The notes beneath the pieces were generated by a model. The model had not been told where the DNA came from, searched no databases, and worked only from the letters and a program-made list of their open reading frames with translations. Made by a program: the position numbers and the translations under genes. From Paraphaeosphaeria minitans (lineage: Eukaryota; Ascomycota; Dothideomycetes; Pleosporales; Didymosphaeriaceae), in the NCBI GenBank assembly GCA_015832175.1, contig WJXW01000019.1, positions 310,001-374,000 of the forward strand: DNA of 64,000 nucleotides. The letters run 5' to 3'. Positions 1 to 12,998 of this stretch are shown piece by piece (positions within the stretch are counted from its first letter, which is position 1; each line of letters starts with the position of its first letter).

Positions 1-211
1 GGGGTGGGTGGCTGTGTAGATCCACTCTGTCCACCCAGTACTTTCGTGCGATCTCTCCTCTTAAGGTGATAGCCTTGATGTTTGTTGCTTCCTCCACTTG
101 TTGAAGCCATATTGCTTCGGCTTCGTCTTTCTGCTGAGGAGGCAGTATTGATTGTTGCGCGACGTCCTCAGGTTGTAGTTCCTCTGGGAAGTCTCCTAGT
201 CTTGAGGCCAT
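1..211 (-). CDS. 5' part of a gag-like frame of an LTR retrotransposon, cut by the window edge
   Basis: An uninterrupted minus-strand frame starts at the ATG at 211-209 and stays open for all 70 codons to the edge of the window. It begins MASRLGDFPEE, is rich in Gln and Glu, and includes a W-L-Q-Q-V-E-E stretch typical of the helical, charged start of retrotransposon capsid proteins. Codon use and base composition are normal, unlike the AT-rich block beyond 965. Behind it (212-964) lie tandem repeats that look like an LTR and leader, which is the main reason to call it gag. No zinc knuckle or pol domain lies inside the window, so the superfamily is not decidable. Confidence 0.5.
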   Translation of the reverse strand, partial: MASRLGDFPEELQPEDVAQQSILPPQQKDEAEAIWLQQVEEATNIKAITLRGEIARKYWVDRVDLHSHPP

Positions 212-232
212 GTTGTTGTTGTCTTTCTTGGT

Positions 233-320
233 CGTGCGACGTGTCTGCGTTTGGTTGTCGCTGGTTCAATCGTGCGACGTGTTTGCGTTCGGTTGTCGCT
301 GGTTCAATCGTGCGACGTGT
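233..320. repeat. 38-bp tandem repeat
   Basis: The string CGTGCGACGTGT recurs at 233, 271 and 309, an exact 38-bp period. Each unit also carries GGTTGTCGCTGGTTCAATC. On the minus strand this lies just upstream of the gag-like ATG, so it would be leader sequence. Confidence 0.85.
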
Positions 321-343
321 TTTTCGGGGTTGTGAATGTGCTC

Positions 344-573
344 ACTATCTCCTTTCTTTTCTGTAGAATAGCTTAGACTAGATCGTGCGACTCTTTACAG
401 ATGTGCGCGCTTTGTTTCTGCTTGTCGTACAATCCGAAATTCGATCTCCAGTAAAGGTACTATCTCCTTTCTTTTCTGTAGAATAGCTTAGACTAGATCG
501 TGCGACTCTTTACAGATGTGCGCGCTTTGTTTCTGCTTATCGTACAATCCGAAATTCGATCTCCAGTAAAGGT
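344..573. repeat. 115-bp direct tandem duplication
   Basis: Two head-to-tail copies (344-458 and 459-573) differ by as little as one base (cttGtcg versus cttAtcg). Both begin ACTATCTCCTTTC and end CCAGTAAAGGT. The near-identity implies a recent duplication. Confidence 0.9.
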
Positions 574-782
574 AACAATACAGAGCCTGCGCATCCAGCT
601 TGCAGGGCGCTCCGTCTTCAGACCTTGCTAGTTTGCAGTTGATTAGAATCAACCACTAATTAGTGTTGGTTTGGCTCAATCTGCAATCAAGCATTTGAGG
701 GTTGATAGTATACTATCGTGCAAAGGGTGAGAAGTAGGTTCAATTGATTACGTCTTGTCTATCGTACAAAGGGGCACTGAGG

Positions 783-930
783 GCTTTATGAAGTCTCTGC
801 CTCTTAGCGCTGACCTAAGCAGGGGGTCCTTGTGCAGGTCCTCATAGGTAGGCAAGGCCTTATGAAGTCTCTGCCTCTTAGCGCTGACCTAAGTAGTGGG
901 TCCTTGTGCGGGTCCCTATAGGTAGGCAGG
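783..930. repeat. 74-bp tandem duplication
   Basis: Two copies share TTATGAAGTCTCTGCCTC, GCGCTGACCTAAG and a CATAGGTAGGCA-like end, starting near 783 and 857. They differ at a handful of positions. Confidence 0.8.
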
Positions 931-1469
931 CCCCTATTTCACTCAGTGCTATTTGTACGATAAACTGTACGGACATAAAGCGTATATATAGCGCAGTTAA
1001 AGATACTAGCGTAAAGAATGAACTCTAAATAGTTCTTAACTTATAAGCTAATATTAGCCTAATTAGCTAGATAGTTACTATAGAAATAGACTTAAAGCCT
1101 ATTAAAGGGGCTAAGCTCCTTAAGCTAGAATAAATTAGAGCCTGAAAATAGAGTACCTACGCTACCTATACGCTCTAGATGCGCTTTATAGATAATATAG
1201 GTGTAGAGCGCTAAACAAAGACTACTATTTATAGCGTTAATAAGGAAGGGATCCTCCTCTTACTTAGTAATCCCTTTTTATAAAAAGGAGATATATATCT
1301 TAATTACAGCTTATAACTATAGCGCTAGGGCTATACTAAGGCTTTAATATAGCTTGTTGCTATAAGGGACTTTAAAGATAATATAGAGTAGACTAGCTAA
1401 GAACTATTTCTTCTAAAGGTTTTATAAATAATAGGTATAAGCTTAGAGTATTTACCTTATATTAATAAA

Positions 1470-3640
1470 GTGCGTATAGCGTACGTACTAAGCATCTCTA
1501 ACGCATTACGCGACTATAGTAATATATTTAATAAAAACGTAGCATTTACTCTATTGAATTTTAAAAAGTCTAATTATACTGTTCCTATTATAGAGGGAAA
1601 AGAACCTTTTTATAGACTGTTTTACGATCTTTCTAAGCCGGAGCTTAAAGTACTTTAGGAGTATCTAGAAAATGCACTTTAGAAAGAATAGATTAAGTAC
1701 AGCACTAGTCTAGCTAGAGCACTAATTGTATTTATTTCTAAAAAGAATAAGACACTATAACTCCATATAGATTATTAAGGCCTTAACGCAGTTATAATAA
1801 AAGATTATTGCCTACTTCTCCTAGTTAAAGAGATACTTAACCGCCTATCAGGCGTATACTATTATATAACCCTTAATATTTGTAACGCCTATAAAATTTA
1901 GATCTAGGCAGTAGATAAGTAGAAAACAGCATTTTAAACTTGCTATAGCTACTTTAAATACCTCATTATGCTATTTAGCTGAACTAATGCCTTTACAAGT
2001 TGCTAAGCATTATTAACAAAGCGCTAGCGTATTTTCTAGATTAGATATATATTGTGTATCTAGATAATATACTTAGCTATACCTATAATAAAGATCTTAC
2101 GCTTCACTAGCGCGCTATTTATACTATACTTAAGTTACTGCGTAAGGCTAAGCTTTTTATTAATTTACCTATGTGTATATTTGCCTTAGGTAAAGTACAC
2201 TTTCTAGGTTTTATTATTAGTACGTAAAGAATCTGCGCTAATCCTACGCGCATAGAGACTATTATAAAATAGCTATAGCCAACTAATATTAAAGAACTCT
2301 AATTATTTCTAGGCCTTATAAACTTCTATAGGCGATTTATTAAGGCATATACGTAAGAAACTGCTCCTCTCTTAATCCTATTTAAGAAGGACTAAGTGTT
2401 CTAATAGTTAGTAAAGGCTAATAATACTTTAAGGTGCTTAAAGTGCGCTTCTTAACTATGCCTATTTTACGCTACTTTAACCCTACGCTACTAATCTAAT
2501 TAGAGACTAATATATCTACTTTTGTAATTTATAGTATTCTTTTACAGCTATTTAAGAATTGAAAGTAGTATTTAGTTACTTCTATATTAAGGAAGCTTTA
2601 AACTGCAGAGCTAAATTATAAAGTATATAACCTTAAGCTCCTTACTATTGTCTACTACTTTTAGTAATAGAAATACTACCTAAATAGCGTACAGGACATA
2701 ATTTAAGTGCTAAGTAACTATAATAACCTACGCAGTATGCGCGCTGTATAGAAGCTAAACCTATAATAAGTATAATTAGTGATGTATCTGGTAGCTTTTA
2801 ATTTTAAAGTAGAACACTACCTAGGGAAGATAAACCTAGTAGATAGACTATTAAAAAGAGTAAATTACGCACAGAAGACTAACCTATTTATTGTCTACCC
2901 TGCAGAATAAACTACTACTAAGGAATAAGCATAGTAGAGTAAGTGGATCTATAAATAATTTGAGCTTATTAGGCGCACATAAAACGCATATTGCTAGCAT
3001 TTATAAAACTATACAAGTTTCTACTACTAGTGCTATAGTGAATACGCTATGCGTAATACGCTTACTAGCTAGAGTGTTAGTTAGTAGTAAACCTATATTA
3101 AAAGAGTCTAACCTACTTACTAAGATCTAGTAGCTATAGTAAAGGGACGCCTTTACTATCAAGCGTATTACTACCTTGGTAAGTAGGTATAGCACTTAAA
3201 GTAGTAGTAAGGCGCAAGTGTAGCGCCTTAATAAAACTAAAGTCCTGAGGTATAATAGCTAATTATACATCCTAGATAAACTAGTAATTAGGTAAGAAAT
3301 TCTATTCTAGAACTATAATACGCGTATAGTAGGCCACTTTAGCGTACATAGAACGCTTAAGGCTATTAAGAGAGTCTACATAGAAACTAAGACTAGGAGT
3401 AAAGAACACTAATACCTAACTACTAAACGTTACACCTAAAGGAGGAGAAGTCTAGAAGGTAGAGAAAATCCTAGCTAAGGAAATAAAGAAAGGATAGAAA
3501 TAATACTTACTCTACTAGAAAGGCTATAATAAATCCTAGGATACTTAGACCCTAGAGTTAGACTTTAAGGACATAAATAGGCTAGTTTAAACTTTTAAAA
3601 AGAAAAAAGCTCTACCTATAAAAAAAAGGCGTATAGTATA
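1470..3640 (+). pseudogene. RIP-destroyed Ty3/gypsy pol (reverse transcriptase to chromodomain)
   Basis: Read through many stops, the plus strand follows a chromovirus-type polyprotein. EGKEPFYRLFYDLSKPELK near 1593 is the linker before the reverse transcriptase. GLNAV-I-KD near 1780 matches the conserved GLNxxTxKxR block. An LGFII-type motif occurs near 2200 and a YRRFI motif near 2325. About 3440-3600 keeps a chromodomain outline (VEKIL-K followed by LLYxKGYN). Nearly every Trp, Gln and Arg codon of the expected protein has become a stop, as C-to-T and G-to-A change would produce. No function remains. LTRs of this copy were not recognised. Confidence 0.75.
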
Positions 3641-4891
3641 GAGGGAGTATATAAAACACAATTAGAATGTATATTATTATAGAGCACTATAGCTTAATAA
3701 GGGTATTTATCTAAGGCCTATAGGCTAACTTCTAAAGAAGAGTTCTAATTATCCGCGCTCTACCTACGCTCTACCTACTTACTATTTTTACTACTCTTAC
3801 TATTAGTATTATTACTGCCCTTCTCTCCTAGGTTTATAGTGCCACTAGAGGTCTTACTATCCTAGTTACTATTATTAGAATTGCCCTAATTACAAGGAAT
3901 AATAGTAATATAAATTAGCCTAGGTTAAGCTAATAGTATACGCTTTAAGCGCAGCCAAAGCGCAGATATACTACAGCCTATATAAGGGGAATAACTACCT
4001 TTAAAGTATTGATAATCTAGCGCTGCTCTACTAGGATTAAGCCTAGGTACTAAGGGCTTATAGTAGGCACCTAGGTAGCCACACCTATAGAAGTACTACT
4101 ATAAGCTGCAACACGCCTATAGCTTATAAGCTCTAGGTTAAATTGCTTTTAGGCACGCGCGAACTTTAAGCCTAAATTTTTAATATGATTACTACCCTTC
4201 TACTCTCTATTTAGAGTCTTCAGTACTTCCACATTATAGCAGTTGCAGAGTTTATAGAGGCAATTTAAGTGCCTATTAAGCGCATTTAGCACTTGCAAAT
4301 ATTATCTAAGTCGCACTTTTAACGCATTATTCTATGTATACTAGAGTGCATCTGGTGCGATTACTATACTTATAATAGTTATACTGCTTATTAGAATTCT
4401 TCTTATAGTTTACTATTAATTTTACTAGATTCTAGACGTAGCGTATATATATTACCTCTATAGTAATATAATCTGGCTGCTAAGTATTGTTACTAGATAA
4501 GAAGGGTGCCGCCTAGCGTAGGTTAGACTTTTTAACGTATTTTAGAATAGGATAATAGACTATAATAGTATAGGGTTAAGCGCTTAGTGTGCGCTAATTA
4601 TATAGTTTAGTGTTATTATATAGGTGTAGAGCGAGCAACAAGCGATATCAAATTATAATATAAAGGACCTATAGTAAATAGGAGTGGAAACTTTATAATA
4701 AATAAAAGTAACGCGTTTACAGCGCACCCTATTTACTTATAATACGCTATTATTACGTGCGTAATATATACACTATAAACACTCTTTTCCTTTCTTATAA
4801 AATAAGGTTTTTATTAAGGCTATAGCATGCTGTAAGGGAGTACAGCTAGAGGGGAAGATTCTGTAATAGGTAGATTACAATATTATTATAG

Positions 4892-5331
4892 TGTTACAGC
4901 ATCTGGCGCTAAGGCCCTATAAGGGGCCTATGCGCTAAGTAAGCTGGCTGTATAAAACCTACGCTGCGCCCTACCTTTATAGAAGTTAAGTATTATTCTA
5001 CTTAATACTATTAAGTTATCCTTTTACTATCCTCTCTAGTGTAAAGTTAATACTATTACCTATAACCAGACCTTATAGTTATATAACTGCTCTCTACAGA
5101 GCGCCCCCTATAAACTAGGATTCCTTTAGTATATAGGAACGCGAGAATAGACCCTCTATACTTATATTTAACCTATTCATTAATCTATTAGATTACACTT
5201 AAGCTATATTATTAACTTATTACACTTTGCAAGATACTATTATATTAAAAAGACCTCTTAGCCTTTATAAGTACTCCTGCATAAGAACTAACTTCAACCC
5301 TTTAGGACTAGCTACCCTCTTAGATTTAACA
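4892..5331 (+). mobile_element. RIP-mutated gypsy LTR (same family as 26126-26503)
   Basis: It starts TGTTACAG and ends GATTTAACA, so its termini are TGTTA...TAACA. The last 204 bases, from GTATATAGGAACGCGAG onward, match the 3' part of the LTRs at 26126-26503 and 26871-27316, with many C-to-T and G-to-A changes. The first about 190 bases match the fragment at 12813-12998. TATATA at about 5130 would be the promoter. Gag-like remains follow downstream, so this is probably a 5' LTR. Confidence 0.75.
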
Positions 5332-8300
5332 TCTTAAACACCCTTAATATAAGTACTACACAAACTCCTACTTCTTTAACCGCTTTAGCTACTACTAATA
5401 GAATTATACTAAATAGTAATACCCGTAACAAGGCAGTAAAACCTAACTTATATAATAGTAACTATATTAAGACTAACACCTAGCTCTTATAGCTTAACCT
5501 ATACTTATACTTGTCGAGAAGAGAAAAGGAAGATAAGGACAAAGTTTTACTCACAGCCACGTATATAAGGGGACAAGCCGCTAATTAGATTAATCTATAC
5601 ATTACAACGTACCTTACAGAAGAAAAACAGTAATAGTAACTAAGTTAACACAGTTATGAAAGACGATACTACCTTCTATTCTTAACTTAAATAGTTATTT
5701 AGAGTTGTAAACAAGATACTAATTACTAAATAATAAATTTAGGACTTTAAACAAACCACGTTAGCAGTTAAGTACGTAGCAGCTTTTTAACACTATATAG
5801 TACAGCTTAACTAGGGTAACAATACCCTAAAGACAACATATAAACAAGACCTTAAGAGGTTTATAAGGGAAGAACTCCTGCGTAGTGGAGGAATAACGCC
5901 TACCTTAAAGGACCTATACAAAGAATCTATTTAAATTAATATAGATTAGCATAACTTAAACTAAAAATTTCAATACTACTCTTATGTATAACTAAGCTTT
6001 AGACTAGTACGCACGATAATTAATTATCGCACTACTCTAAACACGTTATAAAAAAGAGATTCCTATAGATTCTAGCCTATAGAAGCAATCTAATACAATG
6101 TTATAACTAAGGAAAGAGAAAAAGCAAGAACACAAGACTCCTATAAGCCTAGTTTACGTGCCTCTAATAGAAGTTAATTAAAGACAACTGAGACACGCTT
6201 ATAATTTATATATAGTAAACTAGGCCATATTGCCAGGAACTGCAAATTAAAGAATAAGGTCTATAGAACCACGCAGTTAAACGTACTACACGTTAAAAAT
6301 ATAAAGGTAACCAATAAAACATAGAAAGTAGTGACTACTATAAAGAAACTTAATATTAAGAACTAGCAATCTAACTAATTAGATTTGCCTAACTTACGAC
6401 TATACGAAGACCTAGATAATACTTTAAATATATATCTTAATACAGACAAAGAGTTAGACGTAGAAAAGATACTAAGATCTCTTATACCTTACCTATAGGC
6501 TAGATACAGCCAAGACGACCTAATAACACCTAATTATACACTAGAACCTAGATTGCAATAGAACACCCTAGATGTATAGTAATTTTTAGAACTACACTAA
6601 CCCTAGAACGGAGACTTAACTTATAGAATAATAATACCCATGAATAGTACACATTAACCTATTACATTTAAACCATAAGGGAAAAAGAAGATCTTATAGT
6701 AAGAGAGGAGTTAGGTATAACATACCTACTACTATCAGCTAAAAGGGAAGATTTATCTAAATAAGGAACTAAAGTACGCACTAAAGTACGACCTACACTA
6801 CTATAACCCTATACACGTATCCCTTTGCTGGGTATACTATAAAGAAGACATATACACTATACACTACTAAGTAAAGGAAGAAAGTAATAAGTAACTATAA
6901 CGTAAACTAAAATACTAATAGTAGTAGTATAATTATATTATAGCATACAATAAGCACCTATAAAATTGAACGGAAAAATTATTAGTCTTCCTACTATAAC
7001 GCTAACGGAAACAAAGAATGCTTAATGCTTATTAATAAAGTATACACATAACCCTACTAGTATACGTGCTCACACCTAGACTGTGTAATATATATAAACT
7101 TAAAATACGCAAATAGATTTTAGAACACGCTAAAACAACAAGTCTACTTTATTAAATTTAAACTAGTTAGGAAGGACAGCAGTAAAGCATTCTAAGAAAA
7201 GACTAATAATAGCCTAAGGGATAGACACTCTGGAGACAAGCGTTATAAACAACGCCATAGAGTAAAAAGATTAGGCAGAGAAAGCTAAACATAAACTTAC
7301 CTTACACCTAAAATATATAACGTAGATGTGTTTTTTTAGTCCTACGCTTAGGCGAGAAAACGCCTTTATTAAATTAAATGCCACATACAGTATAGCATTA
7401 ATTAAGCTACTAGTTTAGCTTAAAAGAATATAGATATAAGCTCTTGTAGACTTAGAGGTAGAAAAGAACATTATTTTATATAAGATCACATAGAAAGCAG
7501 GACTTACTATGTTAAATAAAAAGGAACTTTATACTATCTATATTGCAAATAGAACCCTAATGCCTAAGACGCCTTAAATTACCTACAAGGTCTTAATAAT
7601 ACTAGAAGTCTAAGGACACAAGGAAAGTATTACCCTTAATATTTTAAAGGGATCTACATATAAGATTATGCTAGAATTACCTTAGTTAAGGATACACAAC
7701 CTATATATTAACTAGGGTTCAAGAAAAATATCCTTTAAACGCTGTAAATGTGCATTATAAGCTATGACTATATATTAATAGTTACTAATAGTAGATAAAG
7801 GAGTTATAAACAGTATAATACTGCGTTAGAAAGATAATAAACTAAAAAATACTTTAGCAGACACTAGCAGGAACTACTAGATTATAAAGTGTAAGAAGAA
7901 AGATAATAGCACACCCCTAACTATACTAAGAGAGTACAGGAAATAGACAGATATGTTTATAGAAAAGGAAAAAAAAGTAAACCTACTAGAATATTAACCC
8001 TAGAATCTTATAATAGACCTAGAAGAAGAGAAGACGCCACTCTTTAGACTACTACACAGAAAGATAGGAGAAGAACTCTTTAAGGAACGTAATTTTATTA
8101 AAATAAACCTTAAGAAAGGCTATATATAACTATCAAAGTTACTAGCAGTAAGCCCTTTTATGTTTATTAAGAACAAGGATAGATTAGACAGACTATACGT
8201 TAACTACTCATAACTTAATAACATAATAAATAAAAACTAATGTCTACTACTAAATATTGCAGAGTTATGCAAGTTTAACGTTAAATAACTTAAATTCCTA

Positions 8301-8740
8301 GAATATATTGTGACTACAGAAGAAATTAAAATAGTACTAAGTAAAGTCAAATATATTAACAACGAGCCTATACCCAAGATAACCAAGAACATCTAGGAAT
8401 TCTTAGAATTCTGTAGATTTAATCGACAGTTTAGCTAAAACTACGTAAAGGTCACGATACCTTTAATAAACCAAATAAAGAAGGATGTACCCTTTCAATA
8501 GACAAATAAGTATAGAATGTTATTCTAACTCCTTAAAATAGTATGTATTATAGAACCTGTCCTTGTACAGTTCTATACTAAAGAACCACTATAGTTTAAA
8601 ACAAACGCTAGCGATCTCGCGCTAGGTGCCTACCCTAAATAAAAATATAATAGTAAATGGCACCTAACTGCCTATTACTTATGCAAATTTAAGAACGCCG
8701 AAACACGTAATTAAGTTACTTCTTAATCTAGACTAAGTCT
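5332..8740 (+). pseudogene. RIP-destroyed gypsy internal region (gag and pol remains)
   Basis: Downstream of the RIP-mutated LTR the plus strand holds Gag-like frames, then a zinc-knuckle relic near 6195-6245 (KLGHIARNCKLKNK, with its first cysteines lost). Near 7330-7700 are protease-like fragments. At about 8385-8700 is a clear reverse transcriptase/RNase H stretch: FCRFNRQF, then VTIPLINQIKKDVPF, then ASDLALGA near 8610. All frames are broken by stops from CpA-to-TpA type change. The reading is by eye from the degraded frames and the element end is uncertain. Confidence 0.65.
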
Positions 8741-9495
8741 ATTAGATTCCACAAGATTAGCTAATTAATAGTAGGAGCTATTATTAGTAAGGTGTAACTA
8801 GGTATATACTAGTAGATATGAACTATTAGTATTTTTTAAATATTATTACATGATACCTAGTACTGTTACAAGCAGCGCGAAGTTAGGTATAGATATTTGT
8901 ATATAAGCTAATTATTTTATTATATAGCTAGATATAGCTATGTGAGCCCTATTTATCCTTTCTCTAGTAGAAAGTCAGTTTACTAAAGAAAAGACGTCTA
9001 ATAGAAATTATTTACTCTATAATCTAGTAGATTTACCTTTTGAGATCCTATCTACATTAGAGTATAGTAATAAACTTTATATTTAATCTACTATTATCTC
9101 TACTATTACTAGTAACCTAAATAGGACTATTATAAACCTAAAAATTAGAAACACTTATAACAATAAGGTTCTCCTCAATAAGGGAAAAATGATAGTAGAA
9201 AATCTTCTATTAACTGCTGTACCTATATAAAGTTTTTTAACGCCTCTAGTAGTACTAAATAGCGCTAACTAGGACTGAGTTAGAAAAGATCTATTCAAAA
9301 AGCTTATTACTGCTTAGTAACGTGTCGGATCAGTAGTTAGTGGCTTAAAGAGTAAAGAAACTCAGTAGATTTAGGCTAAATTAATATAATTTAAGTCTCA
9401 TATAAAGTAGAGTATATATACACACCTTTTATGTCAATAAAGGTTTCTTGGCCTTCATAGATATTATATTCAGCCCTAGCTCTATAGCTACCTAT

Positions 9496-9683
9496 TGTCA
9501 GATAAAATGCTTCCATGCGATGAGGTACATTGATGGGTGATGATTATGGATTGATATGATGAATTTTATGTTCTTGTCTCTCATCTCTGTTCGGTTGGTT
9601 TGACCCCTGGGCTAGTGCGACAGGTGCGGTGGTCCCTGTTCGATTGTGCAGATCCGACCTCAACGCCCTCGTTCTATCTGACA
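9496..9683 (-). mobile_element. Solo copia LTR (minus)
   Basis: The reverse complement begins TGTCAGATAGAACGAGGGCG and ends TTATCTGACA, matching the LTRs of the intact copia pair with a shorter middle. It is flanked by a 5-bp direct repeat, CCTAT (9491-9495 and 9684-9688), the hallmark of a complete insertion later reduced by LTR-LTR recombination. It is far less AT-rich than its surroundings, so it arrived after most of the RIP. Confidence 0.9.
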
Positions 9684-11868
9684 CCTATATAGAAGTAACT
9701 ATGTAAGTATAACTATAGGAACTAAAGAAATTATAACCAATCAAAGAATAATTGTAAGTTATGTTTCAAGTCTTTCGGTATATATCCTACGATAGACCAG
9801 TTAAAAGTAAATTATATTTCTTAATTTACTAATAACGTTTTCAAAACTACCTAAAAAACTAAAATCTTGTTTAAATAGTCTAAAACCCGACCATAGGTTC
9901 AAACCTAGGACGCGCTTAAAGTAAAAATACTTAGTATGCTAGGCTTACTAGAAGAAAGTCGCTAAATAGTGTATAAGTAACTTAGGTATTAATAGTAAAG
10001 ATAAATGTAAACGTCCCTAGACTTTCTAGACTACATAAGAGGTTATTATAAAAAGTTAGACATAACTAATGTTGAATATTAGAAGCTAGATTATATTACC
10101 TACTGACACTTATGTATTTATTAGGAACTCTAAGCCATCTTTTAGAATTCTAAAAAAAAGGTTTTTACCATTAAATTTTAGGTATATACTTATTACTAAA
10201 CTAAGTAGGTAACTAGGACTACTATAGGGAGCTCCTTTATATAAGGGGCAGTGAAAAATAATAAGGGATTAAAAAGTAGAAGTAAAAAGGGCTAAAAATC
10301 TTAGAGATAGTTTCAGAAACATGATAACTATAATGAACATCTAAAAAGACAAGATTTAGCCTAAACTAGTACGATTAACCTAATAGGAATACTAAGTTAC
10401 TACTATTATAGTTGAACTAAATATCTTTATTATAATTATTTAATAGTAAATGATTTACCTACGCCTAGAATTAAAGACACAAAATAGGCCTGAGAAAAGA
10501 GGGTACTATTTAAAAAAAGGTAGTAGGTATAATAGCAGCCGTAACTACCTATATTAGAACTATAATGAGTTATATGTAACAAATAATAGAAGTCATAAAT
10601 GATAGTCTACTATTTACCTACCTCTATTAATATCTTAAAGAAATACTAACTATTTTAATAACGCTTAGAACAAAGAATATAAAATTACTAGCAGACTTAG
10701 CTTCAGTATTTAACCTACTTACTAGAGAATTAGTAGCTAAAGTAGAAGTATAGTGTGAAGGCACGAAGGTAATATATAGAGAAACGTATATCCGTGCGTA
10801 ACTAGTAAGATACTATATAGGGAACTAGCTAGGGAGGTATTGCGTAGGATATACGCGAGTGCTAAAACCTAAGTAAGATACTAGCTTAATTAGTTCCAGG
10901 GCTGGATTAGGCCCAGCCTCTCTAAACGCCAAGGTTATTAACTTAATCTATAACCCTCCCCCCCACCTAAAAAGTTCAGTAGTTCTATTACTCTAAGTCC
11001 TATTTTATCTACATTTTATTATATAGTTTTTAGCTTTAATAGTACGTAATAAGCGTTACCTAATTACTTATATAAACCTTGCTACTAATAAGCTGTATAT
11101 TATCTAAAAAGCGTAACTATGTATTACTATGGGTCCTATCATTACAGAGGCACAGCTTTAAGTTTTTATTATAATAATAAGCGCAACCTAAAGCCTCTTA
11201 CTTCCTAGGCTACCAGTAAGTAACTATTAATAGTTCATCTTATATAAATAATATTTTATTTATAAGTAAATTGACTTTATAATAGACAGTATTATAATAA
11301 GCGTTTTCGTATAGGAATATATAGGTAGGCAACTATAGTAATTTATAACTACGAATTAGCTACGCTAGGAACCATTGCGTAGAAGAATGCTTAAATTTAG
11401 AAACTTACGCTGTACCATTTTACTATAGCGTCTATTGTAATAAGCCTACGCGTTAGGTAACTATTAGTAATTTATTTTATTTTTTACCAAGCGTCTTAAA
11501 TTTTCTATACATATGCGTACCTAGCTTATACGTCTCATAGTACTCCTAATTAAGTTCAATGGAGCTAACTAGTATTATATAGGGCACCTAAGACAAGGTG
11601 TTAACGTTATCTACAAGGTAGTCCTTCTATAGTACCTTATGTTATAATAGGCCCTTTTAGTTGCGCATTTTAGTATCTTCTTCTTATTAGTGGACGTAAG
11701 CGTTAAGAATTCTTTAACCTTATAGTCCTCCTTATCTTTTATATTAGGGTTAATTATAGCCGGTTACTTAGAAATAGTTTTTTTACCTAGAAGAGCTTCT
11801 TCGTATAAATGCAGAAGCTATAAATAGAATATTAGGTAAATACGTATATGTTTTAGCAGGTCTAGTTT

Positions 11869-12055
11869 TGTCGGATAGAACGAGGGCGTTGAGGTCGGAT
11901 CTGCACAATCGAGCAGGGACCACAGCACTTGTCGCACTAGCCCAGGGGTCAAACTCAACCGAACAGAGTTGACAGAGACAACATAGATCAATCAATCATT
12001 TGCAATATTATCACCGATTAATATACCTTATCGCATGCAAGCATTTTATCTGACA
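11869..12055 (+). mobile_element. Solo copia LTR (plus)
   Basis: It begins TGTCGGATAGAACGAGGGCG, ends TTATCTGACA, and is a diverged copy of the intact copia LTR. A 5-bp target duplication, AGTTT, flanks it (11864-11868 and 12056-12060). No internal sequence remains, so it is a solo LTR left by recombination. Confidence 0.9.
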
Positions 12056-12812
12056 AGTTTCTATACTATGTTATTAATTACTTACTTAATAATGAAGGGT
12101 CTTTAATCTCTAAGTCTAGGGAGGAATTAGGCCGTGTTGTCTGAATGTTAGGAAAGTCTTGTATAACTTTATTACCTACTTTAAATGAGCTAGCTGGTAG
12201 TTAATACGCGTAATGAACCCTACTATAACTTATATCAGTAGTTATTGCAAATAGGTTTGATTTATATAGCAAAACAGTTAGCGCGCTCTTAGGTAAGCTT
12301 AGCTAGGCCTAAGGTATTATCTAGGACTTTAGGCTTAAGCCCTAAGCGCAGCATGTATCCCTTTATAGCGTAGAATGGACTTGTACTAATGCTGGCGTTA
12401 AGAAATTAGTTAGTAATAAACTTTGCACTTAGTAGGAACAGTACCTAGTCATTCTATTTATAAATTAAATGATCTTAAGTATCACTAAAGCCAAGCGTTT
12501 ACGTTTTCTGTGTAGCTGTCTATTTTAAAATAGAATAATATAGAAAGCTTTAGAAAAAAAATATAATTCTAAAGTCTTTCCTTGAACTGAAAGGTAAACG
12601 TAAATCCTTAGTTTCAGAGAATACCATTTAGGTGACTCTCCTCTTACTATGCCTATCTAATAATTACGTAGATAAGTAAGTTAAAGTCTAAGCTAGTTAC
12701 TAGTATAAACCTCTCCTTTTACTTAAGCAATCTATAATAATAAGGATACTAGCATAGGTTTGTCTTTTGATAGTATAGTTAGTGTAACAGGCATATCGTG
12801 ATATTGTTGTGG

Positions 12813-12998
12813 TGTTGTGGCATCTCGCGCCAAGGCCGTGCGAAGGGCCCGCGCGTTAAGTGAGTTAGCTGCGTAAAACCTGCGCGGCGCCCGCACTGCG
12901 ACAAGACAAGTATTATTCTCATCAATACCATCGAGTCACCCTCTCACTGTCATTTCTAGTGTGAAGCAAATACTATTGCCTATAACTAGACCTTACAA
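12813..12998 (+). mobile_element. Fragment of a gypsy LTR (5' part), only lightly RIP-mutated
   Basis: TGTTGTGGCATCTCGCGCC... runs collinear with the first about 190 bases of the RIP-mutated LTR at 4892 and stops matching after ACCTTA. Where the two differ, this copy has CA or TG and the other TA (CCAAGG versus CTAAGG, GTGAG versus GTAAG). It is a GC-rich island in the AT-rich block and a less mutated reference for that LTR. Confidence 0.7.

Larger units (their letters stand above)
212..964 (-). mobile_element. LTR/leader region of the retrotransposon at the left edge, built of tandem repeats
   Basis: This stretch of normal GC content sits directly upstream of the minus-strand gag-like start and has no gene of its own. 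It holds three separate direct-repeat blocks (38-bp, 115-bp and 74-bp units, listed separately). The short motif CGTACAA or CGTGCAA recurs. GC content drops sharply just after about 965, where RIP-mutated DNA begins. I could not fix the LTR ends. The assignment as LTR plus leader is inferred from position. Confidence 0.45.

Noticed and set aside
233..320. 38-bp direct repeats as a possible CRISPR-like array
   Set aside because: The period equals the repeat itself with no unique spacers, there are only two to three units, and the organism is a fungus. It is an ordinary tandem repeat next to a retrotransposon.
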